A DNA stretch of 62,547 nt from Treponema sp. (GTDB lineage Bacteria > Spirochaetota > Spirochaetia > Treponematales > Breznakiellaceae). Under the pieces are notes generated by a model. The model was not told the origin of the DNA, did not search any database, and was given only the letters and a program-made list of their open reading frames with translations. Shown here in pieces: positions 15,836-25,387 of this stretch; position 1 is the stretch's first letter; each line of letters starts with the position of its first letter. The translations under genes were made by a program, and so were the position numbers. The stretch covers positions 1 through 62,547 of the forward strand of contig JAISBR010000101.1 in assembly GCA_031266095.1 (NCBI GenBank). Direction: 5' to 3'.

Positions 15836-16596
15836 CGGTAAATAAACCTCAATATAACGGTGGTTAACAGATAATCCGCCACCAGGATCGAAACCGATGA
15901 GGCCACTACCGCCCTGGTTGCGCTGTCCCCCACGCCTTTGGCGCCCTGGGAAGCGTTCAGGCCGCAAAAACAGCAAATGGTAGAAACGATAAGACCCATC
16001 ACAGCGGATTTTATCATTCCCATAAAGATATCCCTGGGGCTGAGAAAATCGAAAAGATAACTCAGATAGCTCCCGCCGTCGATATTGTAGAGGGACACGG
16101 AAACCACAAAGGCCCCAATACTTCCCATCATGTCGGCCAGCAGGGTCAAAATGGGAAAGACCAGAAACGAGGCTACTACTTTGGGCAGTACCAGGTAATG
16201 CGCGGCGCTGATAGACATGGATTCCAGGGAATCGATCTGCTCGGTGACCCGCATAGTACCCAGTTCCGCCGCCATGGCGGAGCCGTTTTTCGCGATCAGC
16301 ATGAGGGCGGTAATCACCGGGCCAATTTCCCGGCTCATGGCCACCGCCACAGCCGCGCCGGCGCCGATTTCCGCCTGAAAATCCGAGAGCAGCTCCACCA
16401 TTTGCAGGGCAAAGATCATCCCCATAGCGCCCCCTGAAAGGACGATCACAACAAAGGAGTTTACCCCCAGATGCTCTATCTCGGCAAAATATTGGCCGAC
16501 GCGGAAAGGCCGCCTCAGCATACAGCGGAACAGCTCCCCCAGAAACGAAAAATAGTGGCCCACAGCATCCAGTTTTGCCGTAATAATTTTTCCCAT
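15832..16596 (-). CDS. mlaE: MCE-system ABC transporter permease
   Basis: 254 residues, the usual length for MlaE, with five to six hydrophobic segments. Family motifs are visible: FVVIVLSGGAMGMIFALQ, VAVAMSREIGPVITALM, GSAMAAELGTMRVTEQIDSL. It is the inner-membrane permease of the phospholipid-transport system and heads the operon; mlaF overlaps its end. The upstream gap (16597-16735) holds a hairpin of the D family and no gene. Confidence 0.92.
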   Translation of the reverse strand: MGKIITAKLDAVGHYFSFLGELFRCMLRRPFRVGQYFAEIEHLGVNSFVVIVLSGGAMGMIFALQMVELLSDFQAEIGAGAAVAVAMSREIGPVITALMLIAKNGSAMAAELGTMRVTEQIDSLESMSISAAHYLVLPKVVASFLVFPILTLLADMMGSIGAFVVSVSLYNIDGGSYLSYLFDFLSPRDIFMGMIKSAVMGLIVSTICCFCGLNASQGAKGVGDSATRAVVASSVSILVADYLLTTVILRFIYR

Positions 16597-16611
16597 AATA
16601 TACGAGGCTGT

Positions 16612-16645
16612 TTCAAAACTTCAGTTTTTGAACAAGCCCATACGT
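16612..16645. repeat. Hairpin repeat, family D copy 1
   Basis: GGCTGTTTCAAAAC-TTCA-GTTTTTGAACAAGCC forms an imperfect stem with an AAACTTCAGTTTT centre. The same centre recurs at 37515-37530 and 42259-42289. Confidence 0.55.
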
Positions 16646-16718
16646 CTTATTTTAATATGTCTCCCCTTGTTTTACCAGTGAGCGGGTTATAGCCGAAAGG
16701 CGCGGTTTCCGGACGGCA

Positions 16719-16747
16719 TTGACCCTAATCCGGTCTTGCCATATCAT
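16719..16747 (+). promoter_or_regulatory. Promoter immediately before the GerMN gene
   Basis: TTGACC (16719-16724), 17 bases, TATCAT (16742-16747). The GTG at 16754 lies seven bases after the -10 box, so transcription would begin at or next to the start codon. Confidence 0.5.
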
Positions 16748-16753
16748 GGACGT

Positions 16754-17650
16754 GTGGCGCAACAAAGAAACAGCGGCCGGAGATCCGGCAAATCGAAAAA
16801 CTCCCATGCCCTGCCGATAGCGGTCATTTTCTGGCTGGTTTTTTTCATCACGGTGACCGGGGTTTTTCTGATAAACAGGGAAACAATACGGAATAATTTC
16901 ACCCTCCTTACCCAGCGGCTGAACTCTCCCCCGTCTGCATCGCAGACGACGGCTGAAGAGCCGGCTGTGGAGCAGACCCCGGAATCGGATTCCGCATCCT
17001 CGGACGGGGACGCGGTGGCACGGCCTTCCGACGTCCCGCCGGCAGCAACGCCTGGTATACAGACCCCGGCGCCGGCAGCAATTCCCGCAACCGGGCCGGA
17101 GACGCCTGAGCGGCCGTCGTCTGCTCCGCAGCCGTCGTCTGCTTCCCAGTCATCACCCACTCCGCAGTTGTCGCCCGCTGCCCAGACGGGCCGGCCTCCC
17201 CCGGTGCAGCCTCCGGCCCCCCGGCCTGTTGAAACACGGGACCGGAACCTGTACTTTACCCAGGTGGGTAATGACGGTACGATACTTCGCTCCAGGATAA
17301 ACAGAAAAATCACCCTTTCCGATTCCCCTATGCAGGACAGCCTCAATGCCCTGCTTGCCGGTCCCAACGCCGAAGAAAAACGCCGGGGCCTGCTGAGTCT
17401 CATCCCCGCCAACACCAGGATACTTTCAGCCACAGTACGGGGCAGTACCGCTTACATCAGTTTCAGTGAAGAGTTTCAGTATAATACCTATGGGGTAGAA
17501 GGTTACGCCGCTCAGCTCAACCAAATCGTCTGGACCGTCACTGAATTTCCCAATGTACAGGATGTGCAGATTCTTATTGAGGGAAGAAGGGTTGATTACC
17601 TGGGTGAAGGGATATGGATTGGAAGTCCAATTAGAAGAGAAGCTTTATGA
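16754..17650 (+). CDS. GerMN-domain membrane-anchored protein
   Basis: About 298 residues from GTG 16754 (an in-frame TTG at 16736 is the alternative; neither has a Shine-Dalgarno sequence). A basic N-terminus is followed by one membrane helix (IAVIFWLVFFITVTGVFLI). Next comes a long Pro/Ala/Ser/Thr linker (about 60-155), then a GerMN domain (about 165-295) with DSLNALLAGPNAEEKRRGLL, ILSATVRGSTAYISFSEEF and QIVWTVTEFPNVQDVQILIE. In Firmicutes this domain occurs in germination proteins; in spirochaetes it more likely is an envelope-associated module of unknown role. The gene lies six bases before the yjbQ Shine-Dalgarno region and may be co-transcribed with it. Confidence 0.82.
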   Translation: MAQQRNSGRRSGKSKNSHALPIAVIFWLVFFITVTGVFLINRETIRNNFTLLTQRLNSPPSASQTTAEEPAVEQTPESDSASSDGDAVARPSDVPPAATPGIQTPAPAAIPATGPETPERPSSAPQPSSASQSSPTPQLSPAAQTGRPPPVQPPAPRPVETRDRNLYFTQVGNDGTILRSRINRKITLSDSPMQDSLNALLAGPNAEEKRRGLLSLIPANTRILSATVRGSTAYISFSEEFQYNTYGVEGYAAQLNQIVWTVTEFPNVQDVQILIEGRRVDYLGEGIWIGSPIRREAL

Positions 17651-17662
17651 GAAAGGGTGTTT

Positions 17663-18067
17663 ATGACAAAACTAACCAGCTTTAATGTCCGCAGTTCAGC
17701 GAAAACTGAATGGATCAACATCACCGCCGATGTTCAGAAGACGGCAGCGGATTCCGGCGTCAGCGAGGGTATCTGCGTGGTCTTTGTGCCGCATAGCACC
17801 GCGGCGGTAACGGTAAACGAGAACGCCGATCCCGATGTCCCCCGCGACGTGGGACTTGCCCTGGATATAATATCCCCTGATCGGCGGGAGTTCCGCCACA
17901 ACGAAGGTAATTCCGCAGCCCATACCAAGACAAGCCTGGTGGGACCGTCCATTACCCTGATCATATCGGACGCCCGGCTGCTTTTAGGAACCTGGCAGGG
18001 GATCTGGTTCAACGAGTATGACGGCCCAAGAACCAGAAAGGTCCATGTGCGGGTACTGGGTGACTAG
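17663..18067 (+). CDS. yjbQ: YjbQ / UPF0047 family protein
   Basis: 134 residues; ATG 17663 has AAAGGG at a good distance, so the GTG six bases earlier is not needed. Conserved family words are present: VPHSTAAVTVNENADPDV, FRHNEGNSAAHTKTSLVGPS and LLLGTWQGIWFNEYDGPR. The paired His and Glu residues suit the metal-containing barrel seen in YjbQ structures. Members have been reported to have weak thiamine-phosphate synthase activity, but the physiological role is uncertain. It ends converging on mogA with a four-base overlap. Confidence 0.92.
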   Translation: MTKLTSFNVRSSAKTEWINITADVQKTAADSGVSEGICVVFVPHSTAAVTVNENADPDVPRDVGLALDIISPDRREFRHNEGNSAAHTKTSLVGPSITLIISDARLLLGTWQGIWFNEYDGPRTRKVHVRVLGD

Positions 18068-18600
18068 CAGCCTGTTGCGGGGAGATTACCGCATTCCCCG
18101 TCCCTGCCGGTAAGGATATCCAGACCATGGCGCAGTTCGCCGATGATGTATTCCAAATTTTCTTTTGCCGCTTTGGGACTTCCCGGCAGGTTGATGATCA
18201 GGGTTTTTCCGCGGATAACCGAAACCGCCCGGCTGAGCATGGCGCGTTTGGTTATGGACAGGCTTTGCTGCCGCATAGCCTCGGCAATACCGGGGGCCTG
18301 ACGTTCCGCCACCGCCAGGGCGGCTTCGGGGCTGCGGTCACGGGGAGAGAAACCCGTACCGCCGGTTGTGAGGATAAGGTCCGCCAGCCCTTGGTCGCAG
18401 AGATGCTTCAGCTCGCTTTCCAGCAGCTCCTGTTCATCTGGAAGGATAGTACTGCTTTCCACCCGGTAGCCGGCGGCCTCAACAATTTGCCGGATCAGGG
18501 GACCGCTTTCATCCTGCCGCTCTCCCCGAAAACCCTTATCGCTGAGGGTTATAACCGCGACACGGTAAGAAACAGCGGTATCCATTTCATCTTTGCCCAT
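18064..18600 (-). CDS. mogA: Molybdopterin adenylyltransferase / MoaB-MogA family
   Basis: 178 residues from ATG 18600, chosen because GGAG lies five bases upstream and the codon is one base after the addA stop; the longer frame would overlap addA. Motifs: VITLSDKGFRGERQDESGP, ILTTGGTGFSPRDRSPEA (the MPT-binding GGTG), and LIINLPGSPKAAKENLEY. These enzymes adenylate molybdopterin before Mo or W insertion. It sits last in an addB-addA-mogA run, which looks like transcriptional convenience rather than shared function. No other Moco gene is in the window. Confidence 0.93.
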   Translation of the reverse strand: MGKDEMDTAVSYRVAVITLSDKGFRGERQDESGPLIRQIVEAAGYRVESSTILPDEQELLESELKHLCDQGLADLILTTGGTGFSPRDRSPEAALAVAERQAPGIAEAMRQQSLSITKRAMLSRAVSVIRGKTLIINLPGSPKAAKENLEYIIGELRHGLDILTGRDGECGNLPATGC

Positions 18601-18601
18601 A

Positions 18602-21600
18602 CTAACTCCATTCAGGCGGACAATTTGAAACGTCATTGTCCAGGTTAAACTGTTTCGCCTTTTCAGTCAGCTCTACCGCGTGGCCTGTACGCAGATAATA
18701 GAGCCAGATTCTGCATTCTTTTTGCGCCGGCTCGGCGAAAAGAGCGGAAGCTGCCCGGAAATAACAGGCCATCTGAGCGACATGATCTCCGGGAAGTTCA
18801 TGGCTGTCGGTTTTGAAATCAACCACATGGATGACCTTTTCATCCTCAAACAAAAGATCAATAATTCCGCTGATAAAAATCTCGTTTCCGGAATAATCTT
18901 TTACCAGGCTCCTGAAAGCGAATTCGTTCTCCCGCATTTTAGCATTACGCGAAATTCTTCCAAGCGGTGAACGCAGAAAACGCGCCGCCAGTTCCTTCCC
19001 GGCCTCAAGAAAAGCATGCGCTTCCTTTGGACTCAGATACCCTGCGAGTTTTGGCGGGATTACCGGTTCCTCACCTTTTAACAGGGCTTCTGCGCAGACA
19101 TGGGCTATGGCGCCGAAGCCGCCAAAGTTGAATTTCTCCCCGCCTTCTTCATCCTGTTCCGAAAAATGGGCAAGCATCGCGTCAACCCTGCTAAACACAT
19201 CAGCGGCATCTTCACCGGAAAATTCTTTGCTGATAACAAAACCCCTGATTGCGGCATCTCCTTTCACCGCCTTAGTTCCTCTCTTCTTCAAAGAAACCGG
19301 TGTTAGGCGATTACTTTCAAGTGAAGGAGTCTGAATAAGTTCTGGGGCCCGGTAAGCGGATTCGGCTTTTTCAAAAAAGGCGTTTAAGCCTTTTTGATCG
19401 TTTGAAAGCGCCGTCCCGCGGCTTTCCCCTTTGTCAATATCCCCGGTGTAGGCCGGAATTTCCTCAAGGAAAAAAAAAGAAGGCTCCGCGGCAAGACCAC
19501 GAGGGCTGATGTACTCACTCAGAGCGGGCAGGCAGAGACCGAAGAAGGTATCATCATCCAGAATAGCGTCGCCGGGGATGCTATTTTTGCCCGAAGATTT
19601 TTCCCTCCTTTCATTTATAAGTGTTTTCAGTCCCAGTGAAAAATCTTCCGTTTTTTCGACACTAAGACAGCCGGTGAGGAATAGATCCTTTTCAGCCCGG
19701 GTCATTCCCACGTAGAGGAGCCGGCGCAGCTCGGCGGTTTTTTTTCGTTTCTCCTCTGCAAGTGACCATTCCCAGAAAAAGTTGCGCCTAACTCCCGGAA
19801 TCGACGAACACTGCGGGGGCAAAGGGGGATTAAAAACAATGCCGTCACCGGTATCGTATATATCGCCGCCGCCGCCCCGCCGGCCATGCTTGTCACAGCA
19901 ACAGAGAAAGACTACGGGGAATTCCAGGCCTTTGCTTTTATGTACCGTTAAAAGGTGTACCGCACTTGGGCGTTCAAGGGGAATTTCAATATCGGTGAGC
20001 CGTTCGCCTGAATCCCGTAAGGCCTGAATCGAATCGGTAAAAGCTGCAAGGCTCTGGCTGTCAGCGTCCGCCCGCGCTGCCAGATGGAAGAGATAATCAT
20101 ACAGCTCCCGGTACACCGCGGTCTGGGGATTCCACTCTGTTTCATAACGATAACCATGAATATACCATAACTCACTGATCAGGGAACTTACACTTTCCCG
20201 GCCGGCTTTGCCGCGGATCAGGTTATAGAGCCGCTGTCCCTGGCGGTATTTAATCCGGTCATCTTTTGTAAGAAGGGAGATGGGAGCATCGGTAAAAGGT
20301 TCGTCCAGTCTGGTCCTGTTAAGAACCGAGAGGCATGCCGCGAGTCCCGAAAGGGAAAGCCCCGCGAAGGGAGAACGGAGCATCTCTGCGTATGCCGCCC
20401 TGTCCAGAGGATAAACCGCAAGCCGGAGCACCGACATGATATCATTTACCAGACCACCGAAAAAGAAACCGTTCAGGTCTTCACTGGCGTAGGGAATGTT
20501 GAACAGCCGGAGCTGCTTTTCAAAAAGATGCTGGGGAGTTCTGGCACGGAACAGAATAGCAATATCATCAGGCCGGTATTTCGGGTTACCGGAATTGTCT
20601 TTTTCTTTCAGCAGCCGCCATATACGTTCCGCCACAAAACGGGCTTCGTTTTCAACCGGCCCCATCTGAACGTCCATATACGAAGTCAGGCGATCTGTTT
20701 CCCCGTTTTCAGATTCGTCGTCGTTTTTTTTATTAAGGATGCAGACGGTCAGTTTTCCTTCGCCCTTCCTGCCCGCCCGCAGGGGCGTGTAGGAAGCTTC
20801 ATAGAGGGGCAATTCCGGCCCGGCCGGGGCAAAGACGGCGGGTCTTTCAGACAGAGAGGTTTTCTTTCTGGGATCAATGCCGCCAAAGATCGCGTTAAAG
20901 GCTCCTATCAGCAGCGGGGCTGAACGATAATTGGTTTTAAGGGGCAGGTCTATGCTCTTTAGTTCGTCTTTTAATTTTCTGAACACCGACACATCGGCGT
21001 CCCGAAAACGGTAGATAGACTGCTTTTCATCACCGACAAAAAAAAGTTTACCCGGTGAAATATCTTCCGCTGAGGGGACTCCTTTATTTTTCATCCCATG
21101 TTTTTCGGCTAACAGAAAGAGCAGCTCTTTTTGCAGTTCATTGTTGTCTTGGAATTCATCGATCATTATCGCCTTAAAGGCTTCTTTTTCGCTTTGCCTG
21201 ATATCCTCCTGTTCCAGCAATATGGTTCTTGCCAGACGGGCTACATCGCTGAATGTCAGCACCCCTTCGGCCCGTTTTTTATTCAGATAACGCCGCTGCA
21301 AGTCCGACAGCAGGGACATAATGGAAATGATCAGTCCCGCCTGCATGCAGAACACCGCCAGGGAAGAAAATTCGCCGAAGACAGATTCCCGAAATTGTTT
21401 TATTATTTCCTTGACTGGATTGCCGCTTCTTTTGCCTCTCCGTAAATCGAGGCTGTTTAATTCGGACATAAATTCGAGAATCGATACAACAGCGGCCTGA
21501 ACCGGATGGGATTCCGCCGCCGCTATACAGCCGCCATGAGACCTCTCGTCCTTTGAGGATAGGTCCAACAGAAAATCAAAGTACGCTCTGATTTTCGCGC

Positions 21601-22363
21601 TATCCGGGAAAGCAGCTTTGCCGGACCGGAATTGATTCATCAACGGGACCAGATCGGGAAGTAACCCTTCATTATCCGCAACAAGCGCTGTCAGCTCATT
21701 CAGTATGTTTATGATATTAGCGCACTGGTTTTTCCATTCGGCGCAGATAATATCGAATTGTTTCCGCAAACCGCCGGTTAAACACGGGGCTTCGTCAATA
21801 TGACTGTGCTTGAATATCGTGGAGGCGAAAATATCACGGGCTATTGCCTCAGCCCCCTTTTGAGGATAGAGCCGCTCTATCGCCGGATGATGACGGCGGG
21901 CAATCAAAAACGGAAGGGCTTCTTCAAGGGCAAGAGCCCGGCAGCGGTCTTCGTCAATGGTAAAATCAGGACTGATCCCATAACGGGAAGCGGCCTGCTT
22001 GACCAGGGTTGCGCTGTAGGAATCTAATGTCTGAATTCTGGCGTGGATAAAATCGTCCAGAGCCCGCTCTGCAAGCCGGGACCGCAGAGAACGTTTTTCC
22101 CCGGCGGCTGAATATCCAGACGCAATTTCACCTAACATAGAATGAATGCGCCGGTACATCTGGGCGGCAGCCTTTTTGGTAAAGGTAAGGGAAAGAATTT
22201 CGTTAACACGATATTTTTTTTCAGTGATCAACCACGCGTAACGGCTGGCAAGAACCATGGTCTTTCCCGACCCGGCACCGGCGGCGACTACAGCGTTCCG
22301 GGCGTAAAATGCCGCGCTGCGCTGTTCTTTGTTGAGTTTTAACCGATTTTTCCCAGTCTCCAT
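18602..22363 (-). CDS. addA: ATP-dependent helicase/nuclease subunit A (AddA-type)
   Basis: 1253 residues, the usual AddA size. UvrD-type helicase motifs are in order: Walker A AAGAGSGKT (about 27-35), IMIDEFQDNNELQ, FFVGDEKQSIYRFRDADV, LLTVHKSKGLEFPVVFL and LRRLLYVGMTRAEKDL. The C-terminus carries a PD-(D/E)XK nuclease core, GIIDLLFEDEKVIHVVDFKTD (split here: IIDLLFED / VVDFKTD). It unwinds and degrades DNA ends to start recombinational repair, as a partner of AddB. AddB lies directly upstream with a 10-bp gap. In RecB the same architecture exists, but the AddB-type partner favours AddA. Confidence 0.92.
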   Translation of the reverse strand: METGKNRLKLNKEQRSAAFYARNAVVAAGAGSGKTMVLASRYAWLITEKKYRVNEILSLTFTKKAAAQMYRRIHSMLGEIASGYSAAGEKRSLRSRLAERALDDFIHARIQTLDSYSATLVKQAASRYGISPDFTIDEDRCRALALEEALPFLIARRHHPAIERLYPQKGAEAIARDIFASTIFKHSHIDEAPCLTGGLRKQFDIICAEWKNQCANIINILNELTALVADNEGLLPDLVPLMNQFRSGKAAFPDSAKIRAYFDFLLDLSSKDERSHGGCIAAAESHPVQAAVVSILEFMSELNSLDLRRGKRSGNPVKEIIKQFRESVFGEFSSLAVFCMQAGLIISIMSLLSDLQRRYLNKKRAEGVLTFSDVARLARTILLEQEDIRQSEKEAFKAIMIDEFQDNNELQKELLFLLAEKHGMKNKGVPSAEDISPGKLFFVGDEKQSIYRFRDADVSVFRKLKDELKSIDLPLKTNYRSAPLLIGAFNAIFGGIDPRKKTSLSERPAVFAPAGPELPLYEASYTPLRAGRKGEGKLTVCILNKKNDDESENGETDRLTSYMDVQMGPVENEARFVAERIWRLLKEKDNSGNPKYRPDDIAILFRARTPQHLFEKQLRLFNIPYASEDLNGFFFGGLVNDIMSVLRLAVYPLDRAAYAEMLRSPFAGLSLSGLAACLSVLNRTRLDEPFTDAPISLLTKDDRIKYRQGQRLYNLIRGKAGRESVSSLISELWYIHGYRYETEWNPQTAVYRELYDYLFHLAARADADSQSLAAFTDSIQALRDSGERLTDIEIPLERPSAVHLLTVHKSKGLEFPVVFLCCCDKHGRRGGGGDIYDTGDGIVFNPPLPPQCSSIPGVRRNFFWEWSLAEEKRKKTAELRRLLYVGMTRAEKDLFLTGCLSVEKTEDFSLGLKTLINERREKSSGKNSIPGDAILDDDTFFGLCLPALSEYISPRGLAAEPSFFFLEEIPAYTGDIDKGESRGTALSNDQKGLNAFFEKAESAYRAPELIQTPSLESNRLTPVSLKKRGTKAVKGDAAIRGFVISKEFSGEDAADVFSRVDAMLAHFSEQDEEGGEKFNFGGFGAIAHVCAEALLKGEEPVIPPKLAGYLSPKEAHAFLEAGKELAARFLRSPLGRISRNAKMRENEFAFRSLVKDYSGNEIFISGIIDLLFEDEKVIHVVDFKTDSHELPGDHVAQMACYFRAASALFAEPAQKECRIWLYYLRTGHAVELTEKAKQFNLDNDVSNCPPEWS

Positions 22364-22373
22364 TGAAGTTTCC

Positions 22374-25340
22374 CTATGTTGTTAGATTTTGGTCCCGAGC
22401 TATTTTGTAAATTGTCCGGCATACCCGGTGATATTTACAATTATCGCATTTCTCAAATTCAGACTTAGAAATAGAAAATTCGCCTCTGCTGATTTTCCCC
22501 ACAAATTGTTCCACCTTTTTCTCAAATTCATTCATTATTTGCTGAAAAAGATCGCTTCCCCGCATAATCCGATCATCTTCTTTATTGGGCAGCCTAAGGC
22601 CGGTCCGCGCGTTCTGTATTACCCCAAAGAGCACCAAGGGCTCTGCATCAATAATACTGAAAAAAAGAGCGGTATTAACAGGTCTATTCTCGTTTTCCTC
22701 CGCCAGGCTGAGATACAGGGGAAGCTGGAAATTTGCAAGCCCATTTTCGCCCTCGCCGGTACAGTCCGCACGATTAGGCAAACGCCGCAGCTTGAAATCA
22801 ACGATGAGAGCCGTTCCCCTGTTTTCAGAATCTTCACGGGCGTCTTCCAGTATGCAGTCAATTATTCCGTTGAGGAAAAAGGAATCCCGTTCAACCTGAT
22901 ATGCGGTTTCAGTTCCGATAACGCGGTAACCCGTAAAGTAAGAGAGGAAAACCGCCAGACATTTTTCAAGCCGGGAATGAAAATGTTTTTGTTCCGCCCG
23001 CAGCAGCCGGGCGCTGAGTGCGCTCATCACCGGTCTGCCGCCGGGGGATAAACAGGGGAAACCCGCGAAAATCGTATTCACGCTTTGCGCGAGCAGATCA
23101 CGGTATGTATCCGGCAGAGCCGGAGAAACCCGGTGGCCTTCACCGGAATATACCGGCGCAGCAAGCGGGTCCCCGTTTTTTTTCAGTTCCGTGAAAAACA
23201 GATTCAGCGCCGCGTGATACACCTGTCCCGCGATGTTTTCCGTCATCAGGTCGGCTTCTATCCGCACATCATCAAGTAAGAGAACCCTCTCAAAAAACCA
23301 CTGCAGGGAGCAGTTAAAATACGGCGCCAGAGAGGAGGCGGATACGCTGACCTTGCCGGGAAATTGAAGATTACTGCAGAAACGCTCACGGATCAATTCC
23401 TGTACGGCCTTATTCATCATCCGCCCGTCGTCTGAGCTTTCCCCCTGCCGCCGGGAACGCCAGTCATCAAAGCCCTGTTTTTGACTCTCATGGAGCCGCT
23501 GCGGAAAAACAGGCGCGTCTGATCGATCCTGTGGTTGAAGGCCCGGGAAGTATTGAAAAAAATCACTTTCGGCTCGGTACAGATCAACGCTGAATTTTTC
23601 CTTATACTCAGGATCTTCACCGTAACGCCGGCGGGGTTTTAAGGCCGCTCCCAAGCGGCTGTGGGGAATGGCATAGCCGGAGAAGGTGTGTTCCGGGCAA
23701 AAGAAAGCCGCCGGTTTTTGGGAATTAAACTTATGCAGATTGATAAACGCCGCCGATGCGTCTTCATCGGCAAGATTGAGCTGTTCTCTTTTATCCCGGG
23801 GCAGGAATCCCAGCCGGGGAAACACTGCGGAAAGGTTATCCTGACTCGCGCCGAGTATGATGTGACACTCAAAGGGCACAGGCGCCGAGGTCCGGTAGGG
23901 AAGAATAACGACCCCGGATGCCGGCTGTTGCGGGAGATAGCTTGTCTCACCCAGGTATTCAACAAAGAACATATAGGGATCAGGAACCGGCGCGTCGGGG
24001 AAGGATTTTTCGATCTCCGTCAAATACATCAGTTCCGAAATACAGCGGGAAAGGACGAGATCCGTTTCGGACAGGCAATTGTCCATATCAAAAAAACGTT
24101 CCCGAAAACTGAAGTACTGTTTTCGTAACTCCGAAAAAGAAGCCGCTCCCCGCAGAACTTTAATCCGCCGCCGCAGGTCCCCAAAAAACCGGCGGACCGC
24201 CGGATCTATGCCGCCAAAAGGTTTCGTGAACGCGTCTTCCCAGACATTTACCGGCTTTTCTTCGCCGCCATCTTCCTCAACCCATGAACTAATACAGTTG
24301 TTTTTAATGCCAAACTCAATGAGGCCCTGAATCTCCGCGCCGTCTTTCCAGGGCAGCCGCCGGTTGAGGATCAGGTTTGTCAAAGCGGAAAACGCGAAAT
24401 CCCGGGAAACGCAGTCCGCAACGGCCCTGAAAAACATCCCGGCGGGATACGAGGCAAGGGGCTTTCCGATCCGCCTGACAAAGGGAATGTTCCTGTTGGC
24501 AAATTCCCGCAGCACATAAGGCTCGTAGTTTTCCGCATCGGGAATACTCACCACAATCGAATCCCAGGGGATATGCTCCCGTTCATTCAGGGCTATGATA
24601 TACAAGGCGGCCTCGGTAATCTCACTGCGGGAATTGGTATAGAAAAAAACATCGCACCGCCTATCATCCGCCTCTCTGTCCGTGACACGTATCGGCTTTA
24701 CATGGCCGCTTACCTCCAGCAGCTCACGGTATTCACTGTAATCAGAAAGGGACTCCGGAAAAAAGATAAAACACTCTTTTCCGGTATCGTCAAAAGGAGG
24801 TATTTCCCAGGCCGGCTCAAAAAGTCCGTACTTATCAAGAAATTGCGCATAACGAAACGAAAGGGTATAGAGATCCTTCTCGTCTCCCTCAAAGCGTTCC
24901 GCGGCCTTCGCCGCTTCTCTGCCGGTGATAAGCGCCGCGTTAAGGCCGGTAGTCCTGGTAAACCATGAACCGAGCTGGGGCAGGATTCCCGTCAGCCAGG
25001 CCGTGAAGGAATTCGCCTGCCGCGCCCATTCGATACGTATCAGAGAAGAAAAAACGGGCGGCTTCTCCGCCTCACAGAGTTCCTTATTTTCCCGAATAAG
25101 ACGGCACACAAAGATTTTGCGTAATACCGGAGCTATACTCCGTTTATCCTGCTTTCTTGACCTGATGGAATCCTGTTTAAATGTGTCCCAGGCGATGAAC
25201 CTGTTCATCGCCTGCGTACCGCCGCCCCGGAGCCTCAGCAAATGATCCGCCCAGCGGGAAGCCGCAACATCGGTGGGAAAAACAAAAAGCACGCCGGGCT
25301 TATCGGCATTCTCCAGAAGGATGGTCTCAACCGTATTCAT
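22374..25340 (-). CDS. addB: ATP-dependent nuclease subunit B (AddB/RexB-type)
   Basis: 988 residues. The C-terminal third has a PD-(D/E)XK nuclease (GIIDCILEDA, then LIVDFKLRRLPN) bracketed by four cysteines: one at about residue 676 (APYFNCSLQWF) and three in FEKCDNCKYHRVCR near the end, the iron-sulfur arrangement of AddB. The N-terminus (GVLFVFPTDVAASRW) lacks a P-loop, so this subunit should not hydrolyse ATP, as in RexB-like members. With AddA it forms the helicase-nuclease that processes double-strand breaks. First gene of the addB-addA-mogA run; the gap to the upstream vanY-like gene is 47 bp. Confidence 0.88.
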   Translation of the reverse strand: MNTVETILLENADKPGVLFVFPTDVAASRWADHLLRLRGGGTQAMNRFIAWDTFKQDSIRSRKQDKRSIAPVLRKIFVCRLIRENKELCEAEKPPVFSSLIRIEWARQANSFTAWLTGILPQLGSWFTRTTGLNAALITGREAAKAAERFEGDEKDLYTLSFRYAQFLDKYGLFEPAWEIPPFDDTGKECFIFFPESLSDYSEYRELLEVSGHVKPIRVTDREADDRRCDVFFYTNSRSEITEAALYIIALNEREHIPWDSIVVSIPDAENYEPYVLREFANRNIPFVRRIGKPLASYPAGMFFRAVADCVSRDFAFSALTNLILNRRLPWKDGAEIQGLIEFGIKNNCISSWVEEDGGEEKPVNVWEDAFTKPFGGIDPAVRRFFGDLRRRIKVLRGAASFSELRKQYFSFRERFFDMDNCLSETDLVLSRCISELMYLTEIEKSFPDAPVPDPYMFFVEYLGETSYLPQQPASGVVILPYRTSAPVPFECHIILGASQDNLSAVFPRLGFLPRDKREQLNLADEDASAAFINLHKFNSQKPAAFFCPEHTFSGYAIPHSRLGAALKPRRRYGEDPEYKEKFSVDLYRAESDFFQYFPGLQPQDRSDAPVFPQRLHESQKQGFDDWRSRRQGESSDDGRMMNKAVQELIRERFCSNLQFPGKVSVSASSLAPYFNCSLQWFFERVLLLDDVRIEADLMTENIAGQVYHAALNLFFTELKKNGDPLAAPVYSGEGHRVSPALPDTYRDLLAQSVNTIFAGFPCLSPGGRPVMSALSARLLRAEQKHFHSRLEKCLAVFLSYFTGYRVIGTETAYQVERDSFFLNGIIDCILEDAREDSENRGTALIVDFKLRRLPNRADCTGEGENGLANFQLPLYLSLAEENENRPVNTALFFSIIDAEPLVLFGVIQNARTGLRLPNKEDDRIMRGSDLFQQIMNEFEKKVEQFVGKISRGEFSISKSEFEKCDNCKYHRVCRTIYKIARDQNLTT

Positions 25341-25387
25341 TACTTAAGCTAGTATAAACAAAAAGAAAGCCCGCGCATAGAGGAATT

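Noticed and set aside
15836..15976. N-terminal extension of the MlaF frame
   Set aside because: It overlaps mlaE entirely; the GTG overlapping the mlaE stop gives a normal coupled start.
16744..17433. 229-codon minus-strand frame opposite the GerMN gene
   Set aside because: It mirrors the Pro/Ser-rich linker codons of the plus-strand gene and has no domain or ribosome site.
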